Of a stretch of 17,710 bases of DNA, positions 1 to 8,085 are shown one piece after another. A program made the translations under genes and the position numbers. The notes below the pieces were generated by a model that was given only the letters and a program-made list of their open reading frames with translations, searched no databases and was not told where the DNA came from. How positions within the stretch are numbered: the stretch's first letter is position 1; every line of letters starts with the position of its first letter. Source of the DNA: UBA4644 sp034933145 (lineage in GTDB: Bacteria > Bacillota > Clostridia > Oscillospirales > Butyricicoccaceae); contig JAYFOA010000093.1 in the NCBI GenBank assembly GCA_034933145.1, positions 1 through 17,710 on the forward strand, in the 5' to 3' direction.

Positions 1-1701
1 CTGCCGGCCGACCAGCCGAACCCGACGAGCGCGTGGCTCTTTAACGCCATCCTGAACAAGCACGCCGACCTGATGGACAACGTGCCGGAGGCCGGCGTCC
101 TCCCGCGGGAGGCGGGGGACGAGACGGACGCCCATCTGCTGTCCTCCATCCTCCCGTGCATTCTGGAGCGGAACGGGTTTGAGGACACCTACAGCAAGAA
201 CGGGTGGGACAAATTAAAGCACGGCACGCCGGCCTATTTCGTCGGGTGGAACCCGCGGCTGGAAAACGGGCTGGGGGACATCGACATCCACGCGCTCGAC
301 ATCCTCAACCTGTTCTGGGAGCCGGGCGTCACGGACATTCAGGACAGCGCGAATCTGTTCATCACGGCGCTGGTCGGCAATGACGCCCTAAAGGCGCAGT
401 ACCCGGACGTGCATCCCGGAAACACGATCGAGGTGTCCAAATACAACTATGACGACACCGTGGACACCACCGAAATGTCGGTGGTGGTGGACTGGTATTA
501 TAAGGTGCGTCTGGCGTCGGGCCGGGTGGCGCTGCACTATGCCAAGTTCGTGGGGGACACCCTGCTGTACGCCAGCCAGAACGACCCCCGGTATGCCGAA
601 ACCGGGTGGTATGAGCACGGGATGTACCCCGTCGTACTGGACCCGCTGTACCCGGAGAAGGGGACGCCGGCGGGCTTCGGCCTCGTCAGCATCACCAAGG
701 ACCCGCAGATGTATATCGACCGGCTGGGCGGCTGCATCCTGGAGAACGCGATGCAGGCCACCAACCCCCGGTATTTCATGAGCGAGAACACAGGCGTCAA
801 TGAGGAGGAGTTCACCGACCCCGCAAAGCGGGTGATCCATGTGGCCGGCAGCTCCCTCGACGACACAAAGATCCGGCCGGTGGAGACCACCCCCCTCAAC
901 GGAAACTATATTTCCGTGCTGCAGCTCAAGATCGAGGAGATGAAGGAGACCAGCTCCAACCGGGACGTGACCAGCGGCGGGCCGACCTCCGGCGTGACGG
1001 CGGCCTCTGCCATCGCGGCGCTGCAGGAGGCGGGAAACAAGACCTCCCGCGACCTGATCGCCGGATCGTACCGGGCGTTTTCGCAGGTCTGCTATCTGTG
1101 CATCGAGCTGATCCGCCAGTTCTATGACGAAAAGCGCACCTTCCGCATCACGGGCGACGACGGCTATACCTTTGAGCAGTATGCCAACGCCCGGATCAAG
1201 GAGCAGCAGATCCCCGGCTATGCGGACATGGTCCGCCGCCCGATCTTTGACATCCGCGTGAAGGCGCAGAAGAAGAACCCCTTTTCCCGGGCCATCCAGA
1301 ACCAGATGGGAAAAGAGCTGTACGGCATGGGCTTTTTCGCGCCGCAGAAGGCGCAGGAGGCCCTGGGCGCGCTGGAGCTGATGGAGTTTGAGGGCAAGGA
1401 CAAGGTGCGGGAATATGTGGCGAAGGGGCAGACCCTCGCAGGTCAGGTGGAGCAGCTGACGCAGATGGTCACGCGCATGGCCGCGCAGATGGGTCTTGCT
1501 TCCGTCGGGCAGGAAGCAGGGGAGAAAGGCGCGGCGGCCAATGGGGGCAGACCCGGTGCGGCGAAGGCGAAAACGCCGTCCGATGCCGGCCCGGCCGCCG
1601 CCGTCATGGCGGCGCAGACCCAGCAAACCCCCTACGCCCAGGCCCTGGCCGAGCGGAGCCGGCCGGACATGAACCGGCAGAACGGGGTAAATCCGCAATG
1701 A
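1..1701 (+). CDS. Phage portal protein (5' end outside the window)
   Basis: The portal forms the dodecameric ring at the capsid vertex through which DNA is packaged and ejected, and it binds the terminase. The frame is open from base 1, so the gene starts upstream; the first internal Met is at 73 and is not the true start. Recognisable stretches typical of the portal type common in Clostridia phages are NKHADLMDN, the KLKHGTPAYFVGWN region, DILNLFWEPG, VVVDWYYKV, KFVGDTLLYAS, EMKETSSNRDV followed by a Gly/Thr-rich loop and AAIAALQEAGNK, and QKKNPFSR. The C-terminal 90 residues are Ala/Gln-rich and low in complexity, as is usual for portal tails. The stop overlaps the start of the next gene (ATGA), so the two are translationally coupled. 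The coding sequence is GC-rich and appears intact within the window. Family assignment is from recognition of conserved segments, not a search. Confidence 0.93.
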   Translation: MPADQPNPTSAWLFNAILNKHADLMDNVPEAGVLPREAGDETDAHLLSSILPCILERNGFEDTYSKNGWDKLKHGTPAYFVGWNPRLENGLGDIDIHALDILNLFWEPGVTDIQDSANLFITALVGNDALKAQYPDVHPGNTIEVSKYNYDDTVDTTEMSVVVDWYYKVRLASGRVALHYAKFVGDTLLYASQNDPRYAETGWYEHGMYPVVLDPLYPEKGTPAGFGLVSITKDPQMYIDRLGGCILENAMQATNPRYFMSENTGVNEEEFTDPAKRVIHVAGSSLDDTKIRPVETTPLNGNYISVLQLKIEEMKETSSNRDVTSGGPTSGVTAASAIAALQEAGNKTSRDLIAGSYRAFSQVCYLCIELIRQFYDEKRTFRITGDDGYTFEQYANARIKEQQIPGYADMVRRPIFDIRVKAQKKNPFSRAIQNQMGKELYGMGFFAPQKAQEALGALELMEFEGKDKVREYVAKGQTLAGQVEQLTQMVTRMAAQMGLASVGQEAGEKGAAANGGRPGAAKAKTPSDAGPAAAVMAAQTQQTPYAQALAERSRPDMNRQNGVNPQ

Positions 1702-2021
1702 CGCGCGTCAAAGCCATAAGCGACGGGGACCGGTGCGCCCTGACCATCACCGGCCACGCCGCCGTGGGGGAGGACGAAACGGGAAAGCTGGTGTGCGCAT
1801 CAGTTTCGGGCATCGCCTTCGCCCTGCTGGGCTGGCTGAAAAACGCCGAGCTTACGGGCATCGGGGCGATGACGCATGAGAGCGGGGATGTGCGCATCGA
1901 CGTCTGCGGGGACGCGCGCCTGCGCACCGCGTTTGAGGTGGCGGTCATCGGCCTGATGCAGGCGGCGCAGAGCTATCCGCAGTATGTAACGTGCGACGCG
2001 GCGGATTTTTGGGCGACGTAG
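1698..2021 (+). CDS. Prp-type ribosomal-processing cysteine protease homologue (phage-linked)
   Basis: This 107-aa protein has the Prp signature: a GHA motif with His20 and, 13 residues later, Cys33 in VCASVSG, the expected catalytic His/Cys pair. In Firmicutes the chromosomal Prp removes the N-terminal extension of ribosomal protein L27. Related enzymes sit in phage structural modules and are thought to process scaffold or capsid proteins. Its position directly behind the portal gene, with a 4-bp ATGA overlap, points to the phage role. Length is normal for the family. The next phage gene expected, a scaffold or capsid gene, is absent: a terminator-like hairpin and a host-type repeat follow at once. 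Confidence 0.85.
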   Translation: MTRVKAISDGDRCALTITGHAAVGEDETGKLVCASVSGIAFALLGWLKNAELTGIGAMTHESGDVRIDVCGDARLRTAFEVAVIGLMQAAQSYPQYVTCDAADFWAT

Positions 2022-2028
2022 ATGCGGC

Positions 2029-2068
2029 ATATCCCCGACAGGCCTTTGGTCTGCCGGGGATATCTTTT
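2029..2068 (+). terminator. Terminator-like hairpin HP1 after the phage genes
   Basis: A stem of about 16 bp (2029-2044 with 2048-2063, loop TTT, one G-U pair and one mismatch) is followed by CTTTT. It begins 8 bases after the Prp stop. It is also the first module of the composite repeat; related hairpins occur at 9797-9826 and 13444-13476, and in inverted orientation in other copies. Confidence 0.6.
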
Positions 2069-2460
2069 GAATTAATAAATGTCCGGCAAATGAATTGCCG
2101 GACATTACACGCGGCACTCGCCGCGCGGCGCAGAAGCGCCGTTCTTACGTCCAATGAGCATTGCACTTTCTTGTCAGCGACCGCACATACGAAGTCTCCG
2201 GGCAAAGCGCGGAGGGGTCCGGGGATGCATAGCGCAACGTCCCCGGCGCTTTTGCCTACTTTACACGCTGAAAAGTAGGCGCCGTGCGGCCGCGTAGGCC
2301 GCGAAGCCTGCGTCCCGCTGTAAGCATAGCAAATAAGGAATCGCCGTGCGGCCGCGGAGGCCGCGAAGCTTCGTTCCCGCTGCGCGCCGACTGATTCGTT
2401 ATTATAAGCAGTAGGCAGCTTGCGGAACGGTCAAGACCGTTCCCTACATCACGAAAAGCC
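2029..2460 (+). repeat. Composite intergenic repeat, copy R1
   Basis: Modules in order are: HP1 (2029-2063); HP2, a 12-bp stem 2078-2089/2095-2106; block B with the stem CGGCGC-AGAA-GCGCCG (2126-2141) and the shared text to GGTCCGGGGA (about 2221); a CCGGGGA/TCCCCGG pair enclosing a short loop; the stem CCTACTTT/AAAGTAGG nested in GGCG/CGCC (about 2245-2283); block C, a GTGCGGCCGCG...GGCCGCGAAGC unit present twice (about 2282 and 2343); and palindrome D, GGAACGGTC-AA-GACCGTTCC (2424-2443). The same modules recur at 8086-8460, 9793-10116, 11360-11815 and 13432-13835. No protein is convincing here; the open frames are by-products of GC-rich palindromes. I do not recognise a named repeat family. 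Confidence 0.8.
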
Positions 2461-2488
2461 GCGGCCACCGGGCTGCGCCCGGCCAAAG

Positions 2489-2512
2489 GCCCGCCTGCCG
2501 CGGGCTTTTTTT
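2489..2512 (+). terminator. Intrinsic terminator closing repeat R1
   Basis: GCCCGC (2489-2494), loop CTGCC, GCGGGC (2500-2505), then seven T. A second GC hairpin (CCGGGC/GCCCGG, 2468-2482) precedes it. The promoter of the next unit begins only 5 bp after the T run. Confidence 0.85.
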
Positions 2513-2516
2513 ACGC

Positions 2517-2545
2517 TTGCTATCCGGTGATGGCGGTGTTATAAT
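2517..2545 (+). promoter_or_regulatory. Sigma-A promoter of leader RNA copy 1
   Basis: -35 TTGCTA (2517-2522), 17-bp spacer, -10 TATAAT (2540-2545). The same arrangement recurs at 11854-11882 and 13920-13948 in the same place relative to a terminator, which makes chance unlikely. The expected transcript start is near 2552. Confidence 0.8.
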
Positions 2546-2551
2546 TTAGAT

Positions 2552-2662
2552 AACTTATTTTGACAAAATATCTCTTGACCTCGCCGTTCCGCCGCGTCTT
2601 TTGATCCCGGCAGTGTGTGAGAACCAGGGCCCGCGCTGCCGCATGGCAGGGCGGGTTTGTTG
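2552..2662 (+). ncRNA. Conserved ~110-nt leader or small RNA, copy 1
   Basis: This is the predicted transcript from the promoter at 2517-2545. Bases 2578-2655 match 11912-11989 with only 3 differences by my alignment, although the bases just after each -10 box differ. It ends in an 11-position stem (2630-2640/2645-2655, loop GCAT, one G-G mismatch) followed by TTTGTTGTT, a terminator-like structure. The segment GGCAG at 2609-2613 could instead pair with CTGCC at 2636-2640, the upper left arm of that stem, giving a possible anti-terminator. No significant open frame lies on this strand. It may be a free small RNA or an attenuator for the downstream gene. I do not recognise a known RNA family. 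Confidence 0.6.
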
Positions 2663-2811
2663 TTATAGCGCGCGGGGGAAAGTACGGAGTTAAGATCATA
2701 GCAAATATGGGAAGTTGCTTCATACATTATGTCGTTGTAGTATTCATTACTGCTACCAACAAAATCTGTTATTACAAACTGTAAAGGCTTTTTCGTACTA
2801 TGTAATTTCCA

Positions 2812-2839
2812 TTGCGCAGTCTTTCAGTTCTATTATAAT
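2812..2839 (+). promoter_or_regulatory. Likely promoter of the STAND nuclease gene
   Basis: -35-like TTGCGC (2812-2817), 16-bp spacer, -10 TATAAT (2834-2839). Transcription from it would give a short leader of about 20 nt containing AGGAGG (2856-2861), 5 bases before the ATG at 2867. The -35 match is only moderate. Bases 2678-2811 hold nothing I recognise. Confidence 0.5.
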
Positions 2840-2866
2840 TATTTATGCAGATGCCAGGAGGTTTCA

Positions 2867-5800
2867 ATGTCTAAACTCACAGATATTAAATATCGGATTG
2901 ACCAACTAGAGGGCGGAGCCTTTCAAAATCTTTGTGATGAATATTTAGCTTGCAGAGGCTATGGAACAGGGTATTCGTTGGGAATGAAAACAGGCACTGA
3001 CAAAACGGCAAAAGGAAATCCAGACACCTATTTTTTATCAGCAAATGGAAAATTTGTTTTTGTGATGTACACAACACAAAAAGATAATTTTGTTAGCAAA
3101 GCATTGGATGATTTGGGAAAATGTTTTGATCCCGATAAAACCGGAGTATCCCCGGAGGATGTTTCCGAAATTGTATACTGCCATACTTTTGGGCGACTTT
3201 TGCCTGGCGATTATCAGCAGCTACACAAATTTTGTGAAGAAAGAAATGCTATTTTGACGTTGATCGGATTGGATAAATTAGGGAATGATTTATATCTGAA
3301 ATATCCTCGGATCGCAAGAGAGTGCCTTAGCGTTAGTATAGATACAGGACAGATTACTTCTATGCGAGAGTTCGTGCAAGTACACGATGCTAACCAAATG
3401 TCCGCACCGCTAGATACAGAATTTCTCCTTCGAGAAGAGGAACTTAGGGTCGCGAAGGAAAAACTCTGTCTGAGTAGTGTGCTAATTATTTCTGGACCAG
3501 CGGGAGTGGGAAAGACAAGGTTGGCATTGGAACTTTGTGAGGAGATTGCTAGCGAGAATGGGTATGAGATTGTTTGCATCAAAAGCAATAAGCTAGCATT
3601 ATATGATGACCTGAGAGCATCATTTGAAACAGATAAAAATTATTTGATTTTTGTTGACGATGCAAATGAATTGACTGGCCTGCATTTTGTGCTGGATTAT
3701 TTACCAAAGACAGTAGGGCAGAGACGCGTCCAAAAAGTCGTTATGACAGTGCGCGACTATGCCCGGCAGCAGGTAGTAAACCAAGTGCTTGAAGTTGAAA
3801 AGCCCGAGATATTGAAAGTCGGATTGCTAAAGGACGAGGACATCAGAAAGCTGATAAAAGCAGCCTTCGGGATTACTAACTATTTATTTGCGGATAGAAT
3901 AGTTACTATTGCGGAAGGAAATGCCCGATTGGCAATGCTTGCAGGCAAGGTTGCCGCTGAGACAGGGAAAATTGATCCCATTCGAGACGCTTCGGATTTT
4001 TATGATCATTACTACGGAAAGCAAATTGAGATAATTACCAGCAGCGAAACTGGAGTTGCTTCGGCCGGCATCATGGCATTTTTTCAAGCTCTTCATTTGG
4101 ATTATCTTGAGCGATTGCAGCCAATTTTTGCCTCTGCGAAAATTACAGATGATGTATTTATTTCTGATTTAAAGCAACTTCATGATCTAGAACTGGTAGA
4201 CTTATGCCATGATAAAGCCGCCAAGGTTTCTGATCAGAGTTTTAGTAATTATCTAATCAAATACGCCTTTATTGACAAAAAAATTATTCCTCTATGTCAA
4301 ATGCTAGAAAGCTGCTTTTTCATAAATAAGGGAAAAACCATCACTGCCTGCAATATCCTGTTGAATGTTTTTCCAAGCAAACATGTGCAGGAATATATTA
4401 AGCAACAAATCAACATTGTCTGGGATCATTTACGTCCTGATATAGACAGTTTTTTACCCTTTTTCAAGGCGTTTTACATGGTTCGCCCCACGGAGGCCCT
4501 TGTTTTATTGAAAGAGTTGATTGATGAGGAATCTGTGCACTCATTTGATGTCCGATCAATTGCTTTCAAGAAAACGGACAGCGAGAAAACTATAAGCGAC
4601 GATATCATAGAAATATTGTGTGGTTTTGAATTAAATTTGCAGCTTCCGGAAGCGATTGAACTATTGCTGCTTTATTATCAAAAGCGCCCTGATTTGTTTG
4701 AGCAAGTATATAGTGCGTTTGTATCTCGATTTGGGGTAGATAAAGACTCTCCGCGATTTGATTATTATACGCAAAAAACTGTGGTGGAACAACTTTGCGC
4801 GGCAGTCGAATCAAACCCAAGAGATAAGGTTTTAATTCTTTTTGTCAGGGTGGCAGAACAATATTTGAAGTTAAGTTTTTCTAGAACAGAAGGTGGGAGA
4901 CAGCGCACCTTTACATTTTACACAATGCCGTTGACGCTACATGAATCAGTATTGGAGTATCGGAGAGTTTTGTTGGAGCAATTATATAAAATTTATGAAA
5001 GCGGGAAATGCCACGAAGAAATCGAAAGCTTACTTATGGATTATTGCAAAGGATATGGCGAAAAAATAGATTATGAGATTGTAAGGCAAGATTTGAAGGC
5101 TGTGTTGTGTTTCTTCAGGCTGCTCTCGCCAGAAAATTTGTACCACTGTGTAATAGCTGAACATGTTCGAAATGTAGCGCAGCGTGCTGAATATGACTGT
5201 GGAGATACCTTGTTGCCATTTTTGCGATCTCATAAGTACGAAATTTACCATGTCCTGAATGGAAATCGCCGCGAAATGCTGCACCTGGGGCTTCAAGAAT
5301 ATGAGGAGTGGCACAGGGAGCAGGTACAGGAACTAGTGCAACAATATGACCTCCTTAAATACCAGCACCTATTTCAAGTCTGCAACGAGTGTTTGGAAAT
5401 GGTTGATCGTGAAACACAATTATTATCTTTCGGAGTGGAGTACGCTATAGAGGCATCTTCGGCAAATCAAACGTTATATATAGATGTGGTAAAGGCATAT
5501 ATGGGTGCTAATACTCCTTATAATATACGCGCCTATGGTATCCTTACAAATCTTTTTTCGATGATGACAGCAACAGAAATCAAGTCACTAATCGATTCTT
5601 GCGAATTTTCTCAAAAAAATACATGGTTATGGCGTTTCTTTGTTGAAATTCCGGAAAATCAAATATCTGTTGACTGGATGAAAGAACTCACTCTGTATTT
5701 AGAAAACATACCGAAACATATACGTTCATCACCTTATCGTCCTATTGATGAGATTGAAAAATACGAATGTGTTGATAAAGACATTGTGTTAAAGGCCAGC

Positions 5801-6619
5801 AGAATTATTACAGCCCATTATGAGGAGTCTCCTTTTATATTCAGCCTTTATTTTTCCTTTATGTTGAATACATATCAAGCTCAAGCAATCAAAATAATTA
5901 CTAAGTATGAAAATGATATTCCACTTTTAGAAGATATTTATATGAAATGCGTTGTATATTCACGCAATGATGATTACGAAGGACAGTTTCTTATAGAGAT
6001 TATAAAGAAAGATCACGACTTTCTTTATTGTTATCTCGACAAAATTATTTATATAGATTCTCGCTTTTATGATTCTAACGACGAATGGGCAAATCGGCTG
6101 GAATGTATTTGGAAAGAAGACTCGTTCATGTTATATATGGAACAGATTTCAGATTATATATTTACTAGAGCAGAGGGAAAACGATGGATATATAGTTCCA
6201 TAATTGGTCATCTGCTGCTTCATAAAGAAGGAGAAGCTGACATAGCTGAAAAGCAGGAAAGATGGATTCAGAGCACAATTGAGAAGCATTGTTTAGATCA
6301 GCAACGTATGTATGGGCTCTTTAATGCTATTGATGAGCATGGTGCCGATCGCAGAAGACGTGCACTAGGAAAGCTTTTGAAACTGAACAGTGATTTTGCA
6401 TTATTTGAACAGCTACCTTTGGAAGCATCAAGTTGGGGTGGGTCGGGAAGTATGGTTCCCTATATGCAGGAACGAATCACTTATTTGTCCTCGCTCTTGC
6501 CTATGTTGTCTGGCGTTAAATATTTAAAACATAAGCAGAGAATTAAACGCGACATTGAAACCTGGAAAAGCCGTATAAAACATGAGGAGATCGATGAACT
6601 GTTGGAAGCGATGGGGTGA
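2867..6619 (+). CDS. Large nuclease-STAND ATPase, Avs-like candidate antiphage protein
   Basis: The 1250-aa protein has three parts. Residues ~10-150 resemble the PD-(D/E)XK nuclease-like domain seen at the N terminus of STAND ATPases: EGGAFQNLCDEYL, then GTDKTAKGNPDTYF with Asp53, then FVFVMYTTQKD (65-73). Residues ~180-400 are a P-loop ATPase with Walker A GPAGVGKT (210-217), Walker B LIFVDDAN (260-267) and a sensor-like VMTVRD (292-297). The remaining ~850 residues are predicted helical, with no repeat motif I can name; in this class that region senses the trigger. Such proteins usually bind a phage component, oligomerise and cleave DNA. AGGAGG supports the start. The gene is far more AT-rich than its neighbours, suggesting horizontal acquisition. 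It stands alone with its own promoter, bracketed by direct repeats. Architecture is clear; the defence role is inferred. Confidence 0.82.
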   Translation: MSKLTDIKYRIDQLEGGAFQNLCDEYLACRGYGTGYSLGMKTGTDKTAKGNPDTYFLSANGKFVFVMYTTQKDNFVSKALDDLGKCFDPDKTGVSPEDVSEIVYCHTFGRLLPGDYQQLHKFCEERNAILTLIGLDKLGNDLYLKYPRIARECLSVSIDTGQITSMREFVQVHDANQMSAPLDTEFLLREEELRVAKEKLCLSSVLIISGPAGVGKTRLALELCEEIASENGYEIVCIKSNKLALYDDLRASFETDKNYLIFVDDANELTGLHFVLDYLPKTVGQRRVQKVVMTVRDYARQQVVNQVLEVEKPEILKVGLLKDEDIRKLIKAAFGITNYLFADRIVTIAEGNARLAMLAGKVAAETGKIDPIRDASDFYDHYYGKQIEIITSSETGVASAGIMAFFQALHLDYLERLQPIFASAKITDDVFISDLKQLHDLELVDLCHDKAAKVSDQSFSNYLIKYAFIDKKIIPLCQMLESCFFINKGKTITACNILLNVFPSKHVQEYIKQQINIVWDHLRPDIDSFLPFFKAFYMVRPTEALVLLKELIDEESVHSFDVRSIAFKKTDSEKTISDDIIEILCGFELNLQLPEAIELLLLYYQKRPDLFEQVYSAFVSRFGVDKDSPRFDYYTQKTVVEQLCAAVESNPRDKVLILFVRVAEQYLKLSFSRTEGGRQRTFTFYTMPLTLHESVLEYRRVLLEQLYKIYESGKCHEEIESLLMDYCKGYGEKIDYEIVRQDLKAVLCFFRLLSPENLYHCVIAEHVRNVAQRAEYDCGDTLLPFLRSHKYEIYHVLNGNRREMLHLGLQEYEEWHREQVQELVQQYDLLKYQHLFQVCNECLEMVDRETQLLSFGVEYAIEASSANQTLYIDVVKAYMGANTPYNIRAYGILTNLFSMMTATEIKSLIDSCEFSQKNTWLWRFFVEIPENQISVDWMKELTLYLENIPKHIRSSPYRPIDEIEKYECVDKDIVLKASRIITAHYEESPFIFSLYFSFMLNTYQAQAIKIITKYENDIPLLEDIYMKCVVYSRNDDYEGQFLIEIIKKDHDFLYCYLDKIIYIDSRFYDSNDEWANRLECIWKEDSFMLYMEQISDYIFTRAEGKRWIYSSIIGHLLLHKEGEADIAEKQERWIQSTIEKHCLDQQRMYGLFNAIDEHGADRRRRALGKLLKLNSDFALFEQLPLEASSWGGSGSMVPYMQERITYLSSLLPMLSGVKYLKHKQRIKRDIETWKSRIKHEEIDELLEAMG

Positions 6620-6822
6620 ATTACCTATTATGTTTATAATCTTCGAAACAACAGCCTGATTTATACAGCATTTTTGCAGGGTCTGTTTGCTTACAAGCTG
6701 GATTTTTCATCCGCCAGTCAAAGCTTCCATAGCAGGCGGGTGCAGCCGATAAGGATAAACATATCCGCCAGATTCTCCGGCTTCGCGTGTCTCTGACAAA
6801 CGGGAACGGAAAAGACAGCAGC
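6620..6822. other. Intergenic stretch without a recognisable gene
   Basis: This is the 200 bp between the STAND gene stop and the truncated leader copy. I see no terminator directly after the gene, no promoter and no convincing ORF. The only structure is a small inverted repeat, GGATA-AACA-TATCC, near 6751-6764. Confidence 0.5.
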
Positions 6823-6894
6823 ATCCCGGCAGTGCGTGAGAACCAGGGCCCGCTCTGCCGTATGGCAGGGCGGGTTTATTGTTATAGCGCGCGG
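6823..6894 (+). repeat. Promoterless copy of the leader-RNA 3' end (R2)
   Basis: These 72 bases match 2604-2675 with 4 differences by my alignment. The match includes the terminal hairpin (6849-6859/6864-6874, loop GTAT), its T-rich tail and the GTTATAGCGCGCGG that follows. The upstream half of the leader and the promoter are missing. With copy 1 it forms direct repeats flanking the STAND gene. Bases 6895-7014 hold nothing clear. Read on the minus strand, AGAGC/GCTCT followed by a G and T run near 6974-7000 could weakly terminate the metallophosphoesterase gene. Confidence 0.75.
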
Positions 6895-7014
6895 TGGGAG
6901 AGAGGTACACAAATGAACATAAGCGTTGGTTGGATAATTCCTTAGCACAAAACCACATTCATTACATAAAAACCGAGAGCTGAAAACGCAAAGCGCTCTT
7001 GCACCAGTTGGCTG

Positions 7015-7908
7015 CTATTGAAAATCATATTCTTCAATAGGGACGGGGCCTCTGACGATATTTCTTTCGATTCTGAGGTTACCGTCCGGGTCTGCCCTGA
7101 TTCTCCAGCTTACCAGCATGATTTCGCCGCCGGCTATTTCAATTCCCGTAATCCCCTTTGTGTGAACACAGCAGCCCGCGTTAAAATATGGGAGTTCATC
7201 CTTCTCTGAAAATTTTGGCCGGTGCGTGTGCCCGCAGATAATCATTTTATGATGCTCTGCGATCCACTTTCTGTACTTAATTTCAATTTTTGACCTTTTG
7301 TAAAGGTTTTTTGCCGGGCTGGCCGGATTTTGAAATCCGACCACATGCATAAACCTCCAAAAATATCGCATCAGCATCATAGAGGCTATCCACAGCTGAT
7401 CATTCATGAAATCGCCTTGGTGCCCGTGTATAATCAGTATTTCCTGCCCTGTATCCTTGTTCTTTAATACCAGCGCCTCATATGGAACCAAGTCTCTCAG
7501 AAATTCCTGCGTATCCTGACTGAATTCATCATAATAGCTGTAGTAATTTTTCCTGACAAAGGATTTTGATCGCAGATAAATGTTGTGATTACCGTAGAGC
7601 AAAACCAATCTGCCTGCATCATAATATTTCTTGATGGACTTAAATACGTCAGAGTGCGCCAGGCGTATGGCTTTAAAGTCGGAATACTCCCACAATTCAT
7701 CTCCGTCTCCAGCCTCGACGTATCGGTATCCATTCTCATAATAGTATTCAAGGGCGTGCAGCAGTACACTTTGGTTCCTGGTGAATTCATCGGAAGCGCT
7801 ATCGTCGCCCCTGTGGGAATCACTAAAAATTATATACTTAGACTTTGTGTCAAAGGATTCAACTTTCGCATTTCGGTATGCGGATGTCAGTCTTTTATCT
7901 GTGAACAT
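7015..7908 (-). CDS. Calcineurin-like metallophosphoesterase
   Basis: The 297-aa protein is a binuclear-metal phosphoesterase of the calcineurin/UDP-2,3-diacylglucosamine hydrolase-like superfamily. All family motifs are visible in order: DSH (Asp30, His32), GDGDE (67-71), GNHN (106-109), HGHQGD (161-166) and GHTH (226-229). The third motif has Asn where GNHD is most common, which is tolerated in some subfamilies. I chose the ATG at 7908 because GAGGAG lies 5 bases upstream; an in-frame ATG 15 bases earlier has no ribosome site. No signal peptide or membrane segment is evident, so it is likely cytosolic. The substrate (phosphoprotein, nucleotide or lipid precursor) cannot be told. It is the only minus-strand gene in the window, facing the truncated leader copy and with its 5' end toward repeat R3. 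Confidence 0.88.
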   Translation of the reverse strand: MFTDKRLTSAYRNAKVESFDTKSKYIIFSDSHRGDDSASDEFTRNQSVLLHALEYYYENGYRYVEAGDGDELWEYSDFKAIRLAHSDVFKSIKKYYDAGRLVLLYGNHNIYLRSKSFVRKNYYSYYDEFSQDTQEFLRDLVPYEALVLKNKDTGQEILIIHGHQGDFMNDQLWIASMMLMRYFWRFMHVVGFQNPASPAKNLYKRSKIEIKYRKWIAEHHKMIICGHTHRPKFSEKDELPYFNAGCCVHTKGITGIEIAGGEIMLVSWRIRADPDGNLRIERNIVRGPVPIEEYDFQ

Positions 7909-8041
7909 GTTTACTCCTCGCAATGTTCCCTTACCTAAGCAGATTGGTATGATAGGCTGTAATAAACCGGGCGATAAATCTTACGGAGCACAAACTCTAG
8001 TATTCTCAAAACATTTCGTTGTCAGTCATCTTAAAACGCGT

Positions 8042-8069
8042 ATAATACCGAAAATACAGCTCATTTGAA
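8042..8069 (-). promoter_or_regulatory. Possible promoter of the metallophosphoesterase
   Basis: Read on the minus strand: TTCAAA (8069-8064), a 16-bp spacer, TATTAT (8047-8042). This would give a leader of roughly 125 nt before the ATG at 7908. Box matches are partial and no repeat copy supports it. Confidence 0.3.
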
Positions 8070-8085
8070 CTTCGCCTAATGTTAA

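Noticed and set aside
388..1698. 436-aa open frame on the minus strand across the portal gene
   Set aside because: It is a shadow of GC-rich coding sequence, has no ribosome site, and its His/Leu/Arg/Gly-rich composition resembles no family; the portal frame opposite is unmistakable.
2715..2909. 64-aa plus-strand frame overlapping the start of the STAND gene
   Set aside because: It lacks a ribosome site, is Cys/Ile/Tyr-rich as expected from AT-rich intergenic DNA, and overlaps a promoter and a well-supported start codon.
6621..6824. 67-aa minus-strand frame after the STAND gene
   Set aside because: It has no ribosome site, recognisable domain or supporting neighbour.
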